A DNA stretch of 42,200 bases from contig JBFLYK010000056.1 in the NCBI GenBank assembly GCA_040756995.1, positions 1 through 42,200 on the forward strand, given 5' to 3'. Made by a program: the position numbers and the translations under genes. The DNA comes from BP-133 sp040756995 (GTDB taxonomy: Bacteria > Actinomycetota > Acidimicrobiia > IMCC26256 > BP-133). A model generated the notes under the pieces. That model saw only the letters and a list, made by a program, of their open reading frames with translations. It ran no database searches and was not told the DNA's origin. Positions 1-7,152 of the stretch are shown piece by piece (position 1 is the first letter of the stretch; every line of letters begins with the position of its first letter).

Positions 1-601
1 GGGCCTCGGCGGCAGGGGCTTGGGCTTCGGCGGCGGGGGCTTCCCCGGCTGCTTCCGAGTCGGCGGGCGGGGGCGCCTCGCCCTCGGCCACGCGCTTGTC
101 GATCAGGGCCTTGAGGCCGTAGGCCATGTTCCGGGTGAAGGCCTGGAACAGGCCGGCGGCCTTGACCAGCGGGGCCTGGAACCCGCCGGCGATCTTGGCC
201 AGCAGCACCTCGCGGGGCTCGATGTCGGCCAGGGCGACCACGTCGTTGGGCTGGATCACCCGGGTGCCGAGGATCCCGCCCTTCACCACCAGATTGGCGT
301 TCGCCCGGGAGTAGTCCCGCAGCGCCTTGGCCACCGCGACGGCGTCACCCTTGACGAACGTGATGGCGGTCGGCCCCTGGAGCAGCGAGACGAGATCGCC
401 GAGACCGGCCTCCTCCGCCGCCCGGCGGGCCAGGGTGTTCTTGTAGACCTTGTACTCGGCCTCGGCGGCCCGCAGTGAGGCCCGGAGAGCGGCGAGCTCG
501 CTGACCGTCAGCCCGCGGTACTCGGTGAGGACCGCGGCCCGCGATCCCTCGAGCTTGCCCTTGATCTCCTCGACGGTGGCGACCTTCTCCGGTCGGGCCA
601 T
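1..601 (-). CDS. rplJ: 50S ribosomal protein L10 (3' end beyond the window)
   Basis: Anchors the L7/L12 stalk to the large ribosomal subunit and takes part in recruiting translation factors. The first 200 residues are visible, starting MARPEKVATVEEIKGKLEGS; the gene runs off the left edge. The L10 core (residues ~1-165) includes the family-typical stretches around EYRGLTVSELAALR and YKVYKNTLARRAA. The visible end is an Ala/Pro/Glu-rich tail (residues ~175-200), which is common in actinobacterial L10. It lies downstream of rplA on the same strand with a ~170-base leader between them, so it can be expressed and controlled separately from rplKA. The next gene off the edge should be rplL, by inference from conserved order. 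Confidence 0.96.
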   Translation of the reverse strand, partial: MARPEKVATVEEIKGKLEGSRAAVLTEYRGLTVSELAALRASLRAAEAEYKVYKNTLARRAAEEAGLGDLVSLLQGPTAITFVKGDAVAVAKALRDYSRANANLVVKGGILGTRVIQPNDVVALADIEPREVLLAKIAGGFQAPLVKAAGLFQAFTRNMAYGLKALIDKRVAEGEAPPPADSEAAGEAPAAEAQAPAAEA

Positions 602-735
602 GGCGCTCCTCGTAGACGTCGGTCTCGGTGCGCCGCGAGAACGGGCGAAGCCCGCCTTCCCGGAAGGTCGCCTCACTCGGCGGGACGAAAGCCCATTACC
701 TCCCCGGAGGGAGACCAGAGGTCTGCGGCGCGTTC
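602..735 (-). promoter_or_regulatory. L10 leader (autoregulatory mRNA leader of rplJ)
   Basis: The untranslated stretch between rplA and rplJ reads, on the coding strand, as a set of short hairpins. One is a perfect CGGGC-UUCG-CCCG stem-loop (positions 642-654). A second is CCUUCC/GGAAGG (655-667). Upstream lies a CCGCAGAC...CUCUGGUCUCC segment like the conserved part of bacterial L10 leaders. In many bacteria the L10-(L12)4 complex binds this leader and represses rplJL translation. That it does so here is inferred from position and shape; the boundaries are approximate. Confidence 0.5.
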
Positions 736-770
736 GTTCGGTACTGACTGCCGGACGGCCAGACTAGCGG

Positions 771-1493
771 TCAGGCCGGGGTGCTGGCCTCCTCGGCGAG
801 GTCTCGGGTCTTGGTGGGGTCGACCCGGACACCGGGCCCCATGGTCGACGAGACCGTCACGCCCTTGATGTACCGGCCCTTGGCGGCCGCCGGCTTCACC
901 CGGATGATCTCGTCCAGCCCGGCCTGATAGTTCTCGATCAGGGCCTTCTGGGTGAAGCTGGCCTTCCCGATCGGCATGTGGACGTTGCCGTAGCGATCGG
1001 TGCGGTACTCGATCCGGCCGCCCTTGAAGTCGGTCACCGCCTTGCCGACCTCCTGCGTGACAGTGCCGGTCTTGGGGTTCGGCATCAGGCCCCGGGGGCC
1101 GAGCAGCCGGCCGAGCTTGCCGACCTTGCCCATCATGTCGGGCGTGGCGATGGCGATGTCGAAGTCGAGGAAGCCGCCCGAGATGCGGTCGATGAGGTCT
1201 TCGGCCCCGACCACGTCGGCCCCGGCGTCCTTCGCCTCCTGGGCCGCCGGCCCCTGGGCGAAGACCGCCACCCGCACCGACTTCCCGGTGCCGTTGGGCA
1301 GCGAGACGGCCCCCCGAATCATCTGGTCCGCCTTACGGGGGTCGACGCCCAGCCGGAACGCCGCCTCCACCGTCTCGTCAAAGTTCCGGTTCGACAGCGA
1401 CTTGACCAGGCCGAGTGCCTCGGCCGGGCTGTGGACCCGGGACCGGTCGAACCGCCGGGTCGCGTCGATGTACTTCTTGCCTCGCTGGGTCAT
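771..1493 (-). CDS. rplA: 50S ribosomal protein L1
   Basis: Primary 23S rRNA-binding protein of the L1 stalk, involved in release of deacylated tRNA; in many bacteria also a translational repressor of its own operon. The product is 240 residues, a normal length. Family signatures include DPRKADQMIRGAVSLP (~51-66), LPNGTGKSVRVAVFAQG (~65-81) and the hallmark LGRLLGPRGLMPNPKTGTV (~127-145). The ATG start gives MTQRGKKYIDATRRFDRSR. The gene begins 15 bases after the rplK stop, so the two are almost certainly cotranscribed. Confidence 0.98.
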   Translation of the reverse strand: MTQRGKKYIDATRRFDRSRVHSPAEALGLVKSLSNRNFDETVEAAFRLGVDPRKADQMIRGAVSLPNGTGKSVRVAVFAQGPAAQEAKDAGADVVGAEDLIDRISGGFLDFDIAIATPDMMGKVGKLGRLLGPRGLMPNPKTGTVTQEVGKAVTDFKGGRIEYRTDRYGNVHMPIGKASFTQKALIENYQAGLDEIIRVKPAAAKGRYIKGVTVSSTMGPGVRVDPTKTRDLAEEASTPA

Positions 1494-1508
1494 CGTCTCG
1501 CTCCCCTG

Positions 1509-1937
1509 CTACCCCTTGACCTCGATGCCCATCGAGCGGGCGGTGCCGGCCACCTGGGCCATGGCGCCCTCGATGTCGATGGCGTTGAGGTCGGGCATCT
1601 TCGTCTCGGCGATCTTCTGGAGCTGGTCCTTCGTGATCGAGCCGACCCGGGTGGTCCGCGGGTTGGCCGACCCCTTTTCGAGACCGGCCGCCTGCCGGAG
1701 GAGTACCGGCGTCGGCGGCGTCTTGGTGATGAAGGTGAAGGACCGGTCCTCGTAGATGGTGATCTCCGCCGGCACCACCATGCCCCGCTGCGACTCCGTG
1801 GCGGAGTTGTACATCTTGCAGAAGTCCATGATGTTGATGCCGTGCGGACCGAGCGCCGTACCGACCGGCGGCGCCGGGGTCGCCTGACCGGCGGTGATCT
1901 GGATGCGGACGACGGCCGCGACCTTCTTCTTGGCCAT
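1509..1937 (-). CDS. rplK: 50S ribosomal protein L11
   Basis: Part of the GTPase-associated centre; binds 23S rRNA helices 43/44 and is needed for RelA-dependent stringent signalling in many bacteria. The product is 142 residues, full length. It has the N-terminal proline-rich ITAGQATPAPPVGTALGPHG segment (~13-32), the C-terminal rRNA-binding domain with TRVGSITKDQ, and the KMPDLNAIDIEGA motif near the end. A good AGGAG ribosome binding site lies about five bases before the ATG. It follows nusG after a 15-base gap. Confidence 0.98.
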   Translation of the reverse strand: MAKKKVAAVVRIQITAGQATPAPPVGTALGPHGINIMDFCKMYNSATESQRGMVVPAEITIYEDRSFTFITKTPPTPVLLRQAAGLEKGSANPRTTRVGSITKDQLQKIAETKMPDLNAIDIEGAMAQVAGTARSMGIEVKG

Positions 1938-1952
1938 GATGACTCCTGCTGG

Positions 1953-2768
1953 TTAGAGCTTGGCGACCTGGCCGAACTCGAGCTCGACGGGCGTCTCCCG
2001 CCCGAAAATGTTGACGAGCACCTTGAGTTTCGACTGGTCGACGTTGATCTCGCTGATGGCACCGTTGAAGTCGGCGAAGGGGCCGGTGACGACCCGCACC
2101 TGCTCGCCGACGTCGAACTCGAGCCTCGGCCGGGCCTTCTTGCCCTCGCCGGGGACGCCGCCCTCGACCTTCTCGACGCCGAGGATGGCCTCGACCTCCT
2201 TGCGGGAGAGCGGCGTGGGCTTGGCCCCGCCGCCCACGAAGCCGGTGACGCCCGGGGTGTCGCGCACGACCCGCCAGGAGTCGTCGTCGAGGTTGAGTCG
2301 GACGAGGAGGTAGCCGGGGAAGACCTTCTTCGGCACCACCGTCTTCCGGCCGGCCTTGAACTCGATGACGTCCTCCATCGGGATGACGACCTCGAAGATC
2401 CGCTCCTCCATGTTCATGGAGCGGACCCGGCTGGCCAGGTTCGACTTCACCTTGTTCTCGTAGCCGGCGTAGGTGTGGACGACGAACCACTCGCCGGGGC
2501 GGTCGTAGGGGCTGGGCTCCCGGGGCCCGGCCTCCTCCTCGCCCTCCTCTTCGCCGTACTCGTCGTAGCCGAGCAGGTCGGCCTCGGCCGGCAGCTCGCC
2601 GGTCTCCTCGACCACGACATCGGCGCCAGGGATCTCGCCCGCCGAGCCCTCGGCGTTCAGATCCTCGGCCGCGGCGATGCCGGGGTCGGACTCCGCCTCA
2701 GCGAGGAAGGCCTCCTCCTCGCTCAGGTCGCGCGGGTCTTCGGGCGCTCCAGACACGTCAGTGGTCAC
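1953..2768 (-). CDS. nusG: transcription termination/antitermination protein NusG
   Basis: Binds the RNA polymerase clamp, modulates pausing, and links transcription to Rho or ribosomes. With the GTG at 2768 the protein is 271 residues. Residues 1-~80 are an acidic Glu/Asp-rich extension, typical of actinobacterial NusG. The NGN domain begins at WFVVHTYAGYENKVKSNL and includes VFPGYLLVRLNLDDDSW. The C-terminal KOW domain has GEQVRVVTGPFADFNGAI. The chosen start overlaps the secE stop as GTGA, implying translational coupling. The open frame continues much further upstream, but that part lies inside secE and tRNA-Trp. A second GTG at 2756 is possible. Confidence 0.95.
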   Translation of the reverse strand: MTTDVSGAPEDPRDLSEEEAFLAEAESDPGIAAAEDLNAEGSAGEIPGADVVVEETGELPAEADLLGYDEYGEEEGEEEAGPREPSPYDRPGEWFVVHTYAGYENKVKSNLASRVRSMNMEERIFEVVIPMEDVIEFKAGRKTVVPKKVFPGYLLVRLNLDDDSWRVVRDTPGVTGFVGGGAKPTPLSRKEVEAILGVEKVEGGVPGEGKKARPRLEFDVGEQVRVVTGPFADFNGAISEINVDQSKLKVLVNIFGRETPVELEFGQVAKL

Positions 2769-3049
2769 TTTTCGAACAGTCTCAGGACAAACTCGGCGAA
2801 GGATGCGTCGAGGCCGAAGATGAGCAGGGTCATGACGATCACGGCCATCAGCACCACGATCGTGGAGGTGACGACCTCGGCCTTGGTCGGCCAGGCCACC
2901 TTCTTCAGCTCGCCGCGGACCTCGCGCACGAACTCCTTGGCGGTCGTGCGCTCGCGATGAGGCGGAGGCGGCGCGGGGCGCCGGCGCTCGGCGGGCGCCT
3001 GGGTCTCGCCGCCCTGGCGCTTCATCGCACGCTTGGTCTGTCGGTTCAC
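2765..3049 (-). CDS. secE: preprotein translocase subunit SecE
   Basis: Single-spanning essential subunit that clamps SecY in the SecYEG channel. From the GTG at 3049 the product is 94 residues: a basic and proline-rich N-terminus, the conserved cytoplasmic amphipathic helix with the family motif ELKKVAWPTKAEV (~47-59), and one membrane helix (~60-80). The start has a GAGG ribosome binding site about six bases upstream, and NRQTKRAMKRQ is a typical beginning. An in-frame ATG at 3025 is the alternative. A longer upstream reading is excluded because it would run through tRNA-Trp. Confidence 0.93.
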   Translation of the reverse strand: MNRQTKRAMKRQGGETQAPAERRRPAPPPPHRERTTAKEFVREVRGELKKVAWPTKAEVVTSTIVVLMAVIVMTLLIFGLDASFAEFVLRLFEK

Positions 3050-3080
3050 AGCCGCCTCGGTTCCATCGGAGCGGGTAGAG

Positions 3081-3153
3081 CAGGGCAGGAGGGAATCGAA
3101 CCCCCAACCGCCGGTTTTGGAGACCGGTGCTCTGCCAATTGAGCTACTGCCCT
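3081..3153 (-). tRNA. tRNA-Trp (CCA anticodon)
   Basis: A 73-base cloverleaf. The acceptor arms AGGGCAG and CTGCCCT pair fully and the discriminator is G. The D arm has AGCTCAATTGGCAGAGC, the anticodon stem CCGGT/ACCGG carries a CTCCAAA loop (anticodon CCA), and the T arm has GGTTCGATTCC. The 3' CCA is not encoded. It sits just upstream of secE, the usual actinobacterial position. Confidence 0.96.
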
Positions 3154-3226
3154 CGGACGCGCTTGGGGGCGCCAGTGGAGGATAGCAGCGCGCAGTGGGG
3201 CGGGAGCCACCCGATAGGGACGTTCG

Positions 3227-3242
3227 CGCCCCGCCCGGGGCG
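3227..3242 (-). terminator. GC hairpin directly after the anti-sigma gene
   Basis: CGCCCC-gccc-GGGGCG is a perfect 6-bp stem with a 4-base loop, ending at the stop codon of the anti-sigma gene. There is no U tract, so intrinsic termination is only a possibility; it may act with Rho or only protect the 3' end. Confidence 0.3.
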
Positions 3243-3605
3243 CTAGCCGGCCAGCCGGGGGGCCCGGCGGCGGGCCAGGGCGACGGCGGCGGCCGCCGCG
3301 CCGGCGGCCACGGCGGCACCTCCGATGGCGCCGATGTAGGCACCCCGCCGGCCGGTCACGAGCGAGCGGATCGCCCGCCGTTCCTGCGCCTCCTGGAGGG
3401 CGGCCAGCGTCATGGCCAGAGTACCGGGAGCGGGGACCACCAGCTGGGTGCGCATGGTGCGCAGTGCCTTGAGGAGCTTGTGGTACTTGGCCAGCTCCGC
3501 CTGGCACACCAGGCACGAGTTGACGTGGTGCTGCACGGCGTCATCGACCGGCTCCCCCACGTCGACAGCGCGGGGCAGGATCAGAGCGACGTCCTCACAC
3601 CGCAC
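3243..3605 (-). CDS. membrane-anchored zinc-finger anti-sigma factor
   Basis: Likely holds the adjacent ECF sigma factor inactive at the membrane. From the GTG at 3605 (ribosome binding site GGGGAGG about eight bases upstream) the protein is 120 residues. It carries the zinc-binding anti-sigma signature H-x3-C-x2-C (H27, C31, C34), with C3 as a plausible fourth ligand. A single C-terminal Ala/Gly-rich hydrophobic helix (~88-111) is followed by a basic RRR anchor. There is no obvious extracytoplasmic sensor domain, so the signal may be redox or zinc loss at the finger, or a membrane change. It overlaps the sigma gene by 11 bases. An in-frame ATG at 3638 would add 11 residues. Confidence 0.8.
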   Translation of the reverse strand: MRCEDVALILPRAVDVGEPVDDAVQHHVNSCLVCQAELAKYHKLLKALRTMRTQLVVPAPGTLAMTLAALQEAQERRAIRSLVTGRRGAYIGAIGGAAVAAGAAAAAVALARRRAPRLAG

Positions 3606-4161
3606 GAGCAACACCTCCCCGCTCCTCGAACAGCACATCCCGCAGGCGCTTGCGGGCCCGGTGCAGACGAACCTTGGCCGCCGCCACCGAGATTCCGAGC
3701 TCCTCGGCGATGGCCTCGTGGGGGAGGTCGTAGACGTCCTTCAACACCACGATGGTCCGCAGCTTCGGCGGGAGCTCGGCCACGGCCTCGGACAGCCGCT
3801 GGTGGAGCGCCGACGCCTCGGAGCTGGCTTCGGGGTTGGCGAAGGGACGGTCATCCACGACTTCCGAGCCCTGGTCGTCGAGCGAGTCGGCCCGGTTGCG
3901 GCTGCGCCGCTGGGTCATCGAGGACGCGGTGTTGGCCGTGATCCGGTAGAGCCAGGTGGAAAATTGCGCGTCGCCCCGGAAGCGCCGGATGGCCTTCCAG
4001 GCGCGGAGGTAGGTCTCCTGCACCACGTCGCGCGCGTCCTCCTCGTTACCGGTGAGCCGGAAGGCGAGCGTGTACGTGGCGACATGGGTCTGGCGGACCA
4101 GTTCCTCGAACGCCTTCTGGTCACCGTCGCGGGCGGCGGCGACCAACTCGTCCTGGCTCAA
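3595..4161 (-). CDS. ECF (group 4) RNA polymerase sigma factor
   Basis: Directs RNA polymerase to a stress or envelope regulon. From TTG 4161 the protein is 188 residues. Sigma region 2 (~17-80) includes AFEELVRQTHVATYTLAFRL, EEDARDVVQETYLRAW and FSTWLYRITANTA. Sigma region 4 (~127-176) includes LPPKLRTIVVLKDVYDLPHE and the helix-turn-helix IAEELGISVAAAKVRLHRAR. The TTG is chosen because a GGGAG site lies seven bases upstream and no ATG or GTG fits before the conserved part. A TTG at 4212 would give 205 residues but has no clear ribosome site. The overlap with the anti-sigma gene supports a cognate pair. Regulon unknown. Confidence 0.88.
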   Translation of the reverse strand: MSQDELVAAARDGDQKAFEELVRQTHVATYTLAFRLTGNEEDARDVVQETYLRAWKAIRRFRGDAQFSTWLYRITANTASSMTQRRSRNRADSLDDQGSEVVDDRPFANPEASSEASALHQRLSEAVAELPPKLRTIVVLKDVYDLPHEAIAEELGISVAAAKVRLHRARKRLRDVLFEERGGVARAV

Positions 4162-4247
4162 CGGGTCACTCCCGTCGTCTCGATACCGGTTGGACTGCGC
4201 GACGGAGGACAACGTTACGCGACCGCTCCGTGACAGAGCGTGATGAT

Positions 4248-4409
4248 CTAGCGGGTCTCGCGGTGGAGGGTGTGCTGCTTGTCCCAGCGGCAGTACTTCT
4301 TGATGGCCAGGCGCTCGCGATCGTTCTGCTTGTTCTTGATCGTGATGTAGTTCCGGCGCTTGCAAACCTCGCAGGCCAGGGTGATCTTCACCCGTTTGTC
4401 GCTCGCCAT
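4248..4409 (-). CDS. rpmG: 50S ribosomal protein L33
   Basis: Small large-subunit protein next to the E site. The 53-residue product starts MASDKRVKITLACEVCKRRN and ends KQHTLHRETR, a clear L33. The first zinc knuckle CEVC (C13, C16) is intact. In the second, Cys40 of KYC is present, but the expected fourth cysteine is replaced (YCRWDK), so only three of the four usual zinc ligands are there. It sits between the sigma gene and tRNA-Met; rpmG beside tRNA-Met/Thr and nusG is a standard actinobacterial arrangement. Confidence 0.95.
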   Translation of the reverse strand: MASDKRVKITLACEVCKRRNYITIKNKQNDRERLAIKKYCRWDKQHTLHRETR

Positions 4410-4434
4410 GGACGCTCCACTCCTGTCGAACTGG

Positions 4435-4507
4435 TAGCGGTGGGCGGACTCGAACCGCCGACGCCGCGATTATGAGCCGCGTGCTCTGCCAACTGAGCTA
4501 CACCGCC
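4435..4507 (-). tRNA. tRNA-Met (CAT anticodon)
   Basis: A 73-base cloverleaf with acceptor GGCGGTG/CACCGCT (one G-U pair) and discriminator A. The D arm has AGCTCAGTTGGCAGAGC, the anticodon loop is CTCATAA, and the T arm has GGTTCGAGTCC. A paired first base and no run of three G-C pairs in the anticodon stem indicate the elongator type. A lysidine-modified tRNA-Ile is less likely given its place beside tRNA-Thr and rpmG. Confidence 0.92.
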
Positions 4508-4512
4508 AGGAG

Positions 4513-4585
4513 AGCCCCCTTACGGAATCGAACCGTAGACCCCTTCCTTACCATGGAAGTGCTCTGCCGTCTGAGCTAAGGGGGC
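4513..4585 (-). tRNA. tRNA-Thr (GGT anticodon)
   Basis: A 73-base cloverleaf. The acceptor GCCCCCT/AGGGGGC pairs fully and the discriminator is T (U). The anticodon stem CTTCC/GGAAG carries an ATGGTAA loop (GGT), and the T arm has GGTTCGATTCC. It is separated from tRNA-Met by five bases, so both are probably cut from one transcript. Confidence 0.95.
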
Positions 4586-4656
4586 GGACCGGCGGTCATT
4601 GTAACCGCCCCGGCGGACGGGCCGACATGGAGAGGCGTCTGGGCGATTTCTTCCGT

Positions 4657-4684
4657 TTGCCGGAAATTTCTCTGAAAGTAGAGT
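4657..4684 (+). promoter_or_regulatory. candidate promoter of the Gly-rich protein gene
   Basis: TTGCCG, a 16-base spacer and TAGAGT resemble -35 and -10 boxes (four of six matches each). They lie in an AT-richer patch, about 95 bases before the ATG. A TTCCG/CGGAA inverted repeat (4651-4665) overlaps the -35 box and could be an operator. Pattern match only. Confidence 0.35.
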
Positions 4685-4778
4685 TACAGATGCTTCTTCC
4701 GGGGTAGGAGAGGCTACAGAGAAGGGAGCGGGGTGTGCCGCGCCCTCCGGTCCGACTTCAAACCCAGGGAGGACGCAG

Positions 4779-5435
4779 ATGATTCGTCAGACACCGACCA
4801 GGCGGCGGAGAGTCGTCGTCCTGGCCGCCGCCGGTGCCGGGATGCTGGCCACCGCGGCACTGGCCGCCACGTCGACGGCCCCGAACGGGAGCTACGGCAA
4901 GCTGCCGGCCCGGGGCGGGTACGGGGGATACGGCGGCTATGGCGGCGCAGCGCCGTCGAGCGCCTCCGACGGGTCGGACGGTTCGCCCGGCGCATCGGGC
5001 TCGGGATCCTACGACGACGGGAGTTCCTCCGGCGGGTACGGCGGCGGCAACTCCTCCGGCGGATATGGCGGATACGGCGGCGGGTCGTCCTCCGGCGGGT
5101 CCTACGGCGGCGGGTCGTCCTCTGACGGGTCCTACGGCGGCGGGTCGTCCTCTGACGGCGGCTCCGGCTACTCCGACGGCGGATCGGCCGGCGGCGCGGA
5201 CGACGGCTCGGCCCCGGACGACAGCGGCAAGCCGGAGAAGGGCAAGAAGGACAAGAAGGACAAGAAGGGTAAGGACGACAAGTCCGAGGGCGACGACAAG
5301 GCGGTCAAGCAGAACAAGCCGGTGAAGAAGGACAAGCAGGCCGAGAAGGACAAGGCCGGCCGGGACAAGCAGGACAGCGCCGACCAGCAGGACCCGTCCG
5401 CTCCCCAGGATTCGTCCGGCCCGCCGGCGCGTTAG
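4779..5435 (+). CDS. secreted Gly/Ser/Tyr-rich repeat protein with Lys-rich tail, function unknown
   Basis: I recognise no family. The 218-residue product has an arginine-rich n-region (RRRR), a hydrophobic segment (~13-30) and an AxA-type signal-peptidase site near residue 30. A disordered Gly/Tyr/Ser region (~44-150) follows, with three tandem 10-residue units (YGGGSSS-D/G-G-S/G) encoded by exact 30-base repeats. The C-terminal ~65 residues are Lys/Asp-rich (KGKKDKKDKKGK) and highly charged. A strong GGAGG site lies six bases before the ATG. Gly-Tyr low-complexity sequence suggests a cell-surface or matrix protein, and the basic tail may bind anionic wall polymers. These are inferences. The glycosyltransferase-like gene follows on the same strand. 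Confidence 0.75.
   Translation: MIRQTPTRRRRVVVLAAAGAGMLATAALAATSTAPNGSYGKLPARGGYGGYGGYGGAAPSSASDGSDGSPGASGSGSYDDGSSSGGYGGGNSSGGYGGYGGGSSSGGSYGGGSSSDGSYGGGSSSDGGSGYSDGGSAGGADDGSAPDDSGKPEKGKKDKKDKKGKDDKSEGDDKAVKQNKPVKKDKQAEKDKAGRDKQDSADQQDPSAPQDSSGPPAR
5073..5162 (+). repeat. three tandem 30-bp coding repeats
   Basis: Units at 5073-5102, 5103-5132 and 5133-5162 each begin TACGGCGGCGGGTCGTCCTC and differ at only a few bases. They encode YGGGSSSGGS, YGGGSSSDGS and YGGGSSSDGG. The near identity suggests recent slippage or unequal crossing-over, so copy number may vary between strains. Confidence 0.9.
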
Positions 5436-5485
5436 CGGCAGCCTCTGAGCCTGCCCGGCACCGGCTCGACCTCACCCGGTAACGG

Positions 5486-7105
5486 ATGACCCTGACCGGC
5501 ACGCCTCCGGCGGCGCCTGCCGTCACGACTCCTGCGCCGGCGGCGGACCCGCCCCGCCCTCCGGGGGTTCGCCGCCGACGACGACATCGGCCCGGACTGG
5601 CGGTGGCGGCCCTGGCGGTGACCGCCGCCGTCTGGGCCGCCGCGGCCTCGGCCCTCTTCCTGCCCCACCTGACCGACAACGGCGACGAGGCCGTCTACCT
5701 CCTCCAAGCCGAGTCGATCCGGGCCGGACATCTCTTCCCGCCCCTGGCCGAGCCGGCCGGCGCCTTCCTGCCCTGGTTGTCGAGGCCGGCGGGAGATCAC
5801 TACGTCACCAAGTACACGCCGGTGTTCCCCGGCTTCATCGCCCTCAGCCGCGGAGTGTTCGGGTCCGATCGGGCGGCGTTGGCGCTGGCCGCGGCAGGTG
5901 CCGTCGTCGCCTGCTATTGCCTGGCCCGGGAGGTGTTGGGCCGGCGGCGGGACGCGGCGGTGGCCGCCGCCTTCCTGGCCGGCTCCCCCATCTTCGTCAT
6001 CCAGAGCGCCACGTACCTGAGCTACCTGTTCAACGCCGCCCTGCTGATGGGCTTCGCCGCCGCCCTCTTGGCGGGGCTGCGGCGTCGGCGCCGAGGGCTC
6101 ATGACGGCCGCCGGGTTCCTCCTCGGCCTGGCCGTCTTCGCCCGGCCCTTCGACGCCGCCCTCTTCGCCGGCCCGCTGCTGCTGTGGTGGGGCTGGTCGG
6201 GGCGCCGGGACCTCCGTCGCCGGCTCAGTGAGGCGGGGTGGCTGGCCGTGGGCGCCCTTCCGCCGTTGGTCGCCATGGTCATCTACTTCCGGTTGGCCAC
6301 CGGCAGCTTCTTCCGGCCGCCGTTCACCTTCGTCGGCCCGGACGACACACTGGGGTTCGGGCCCAAGCGGATGTACGCCGGCATGCCGTTCCTCGACTAC
6401 ACCCCGGGGCGGGCGCTGGTGGCGTTCGGCCGGCTCATCGTGCTGACCGGGTTCTGGGGCTTCGGCGGCCTGCTGCTGATCGCCCTGGCCCTGGTCGGCT
6501 ACCGCACCTACCGGCGCCGGGCCGGGCGGTGGCTGGCGCCGGTGGCCGTGACCGTGCCGCTCGGCTACGCCTTCTTCTGGGGCAGCTTCTCCTCCAGCGA
6601 GTGGGGCGGGCCGTGGCGGTTCGGGCCGTTCTACTGGCTGCCGGTCATGGTGCCGGCCAGCATCCTGGCCGCGGCGGCGTTCGCCCGGCTGTGCCGCTGG
6701 GACCGGCTGGTGGCCCGGTTCGTGGCCGGCGGCATGGCGGTGCTGAGCCTGTTCGTGGTCGTCCGGGCCCTGGCCGAGCACCGGCAGTACGGGGCGGTGC
6801 GGGAACGGCTCTACGCCGCTCCCCGGGCCGCGGCCGCCGAGCTCGACCGGGCGGTGGTGTTCCTCCCCCCGCTGGACGGGCCGTACCTGCTGCAGCCCTT
6901 CTCCCTGGCCCGCAACCCGACCTTCGACGGCCCGGTGGTGTGGGCCCTCGACCGGGGTGCCCGGAAGAACCTCGACGTCGTGCAGCGCTTCCCCGGCCGG
7001 ACGCCCTACCGGGTGCTGCCCGGAGTCGACGACCGCTCCCCCACCCGGCTCCAGCGCCTCACCGTCGTGAACGGCCGACTCGTCTCCGACTCCGCCGGGC
7101 AATGA
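5486..7105 (+). CDS. multi-pass membrane GT-C glycosyltransferase-like protein (GT39/ArnT-like)
   Basis: A 539-residue protein with a Pro/Arg-rich cytoplasmic N-terminus (~1-36), about ten hydrophobic helices, and a soluble C-terminal part after ~residue 430. The first loop after TM1 has LTDNGDEAVYLLQAESI with the acidic pair D67-E68. This is the place and form of the catalytic or metal-binding acidic motif of GT-C enzymes (dolichyl/polyprenyl-phosphate-sugar dependent, GT39/GT83-like). Such enzymes transfer sugars from a lipid-phosphate donor outside the membrane. The acceptor is unknown; the preceding Ser-rich secreted protein is one candidate (inference). The start has only a weak ribosome site. 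A hairpin terminator follows. Confidence 0.7.
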   Translation: MTLTGTPPAAPAVTTPAPAADPPRPPGVRRRRRHRPGLAVAALAVTAAVWAAAASALFLPHLTDNGDEAVYLLQAESIRAGHLFPPLAEPAGAFLPWLSRPAGDHYVTKYTPVFPGFIALSRGVFGSDRAALALAAAGAVVACYCLAREVLGRRRDAAVAAAFLAGSPIFVIQSATYLSYLFNAALLMGFAAALLAGLRRRRRGLMTAAGFLLGLAVFARPFDAALFAGPLLLWWGWSGRRDLRRRLSEAGWLAVGALPPLVAMVIYFRLATGSFFRPPFTFVGPDDTLGFGPKRMYAGMPFLDYTPGRALVAFGRLIVLTGFWGFGGLLLIALALVGYRTYRRRAGRWLAPVAVTVPLGYAFFWGSFSSSEWGGPWRFGPFYWLPVMVPASILAAAAFARLCRWDRLVARFVAGGMAVLSLFVVVRALAEHRQYGAVRERLYAAPRAAAAELDRAVVFLPPLDGPYLLQPFSLARNPTFDGPVVWALDRGARKNLDVVQRFPGRTPYRVLPGVDDRSPTRLQRLTVVNGRLVSDSAGQ

Positions 7106-7107
7106 AG

Positions 7108-7143
7108 AAGGCCCGGGTCGGAGATCCTCCTGACCAGGGCCTT
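7108..7143 (+). terminator. long hairpin between the glycosyltransferase and tRNA-Tyr
   Basis: A 36-base near-palindrome. Outer arms AAGGCCC and GGGCCTT are continued inward by GGTC/GACC with one mismatch, and the loop lies around GGAGATCCTCC. It sits three bases after the stop codon and just beyond the 3' end of the converging tRNA-Tyr, so it can serve both strands. Confidence 0.65.
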
Positions 7144-7152
7144 TACTGCTAG

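Noticed and set aside
978..2960. A long plus-strand open frame of 660 codons opposite rplA, rplK and nusG
   Set aside because: Composition is Arg/Gly/Asp/Leu-rich antisense of conserved ribosomal genes with no ribosome site; a GC-rich artefact.
2765..3343. A longer secE beginning upstream at 3343
   Set aside because: It would run through tRNA-Trp; the GTG at 3049 has a ribosome site and a typical SecE beginning.
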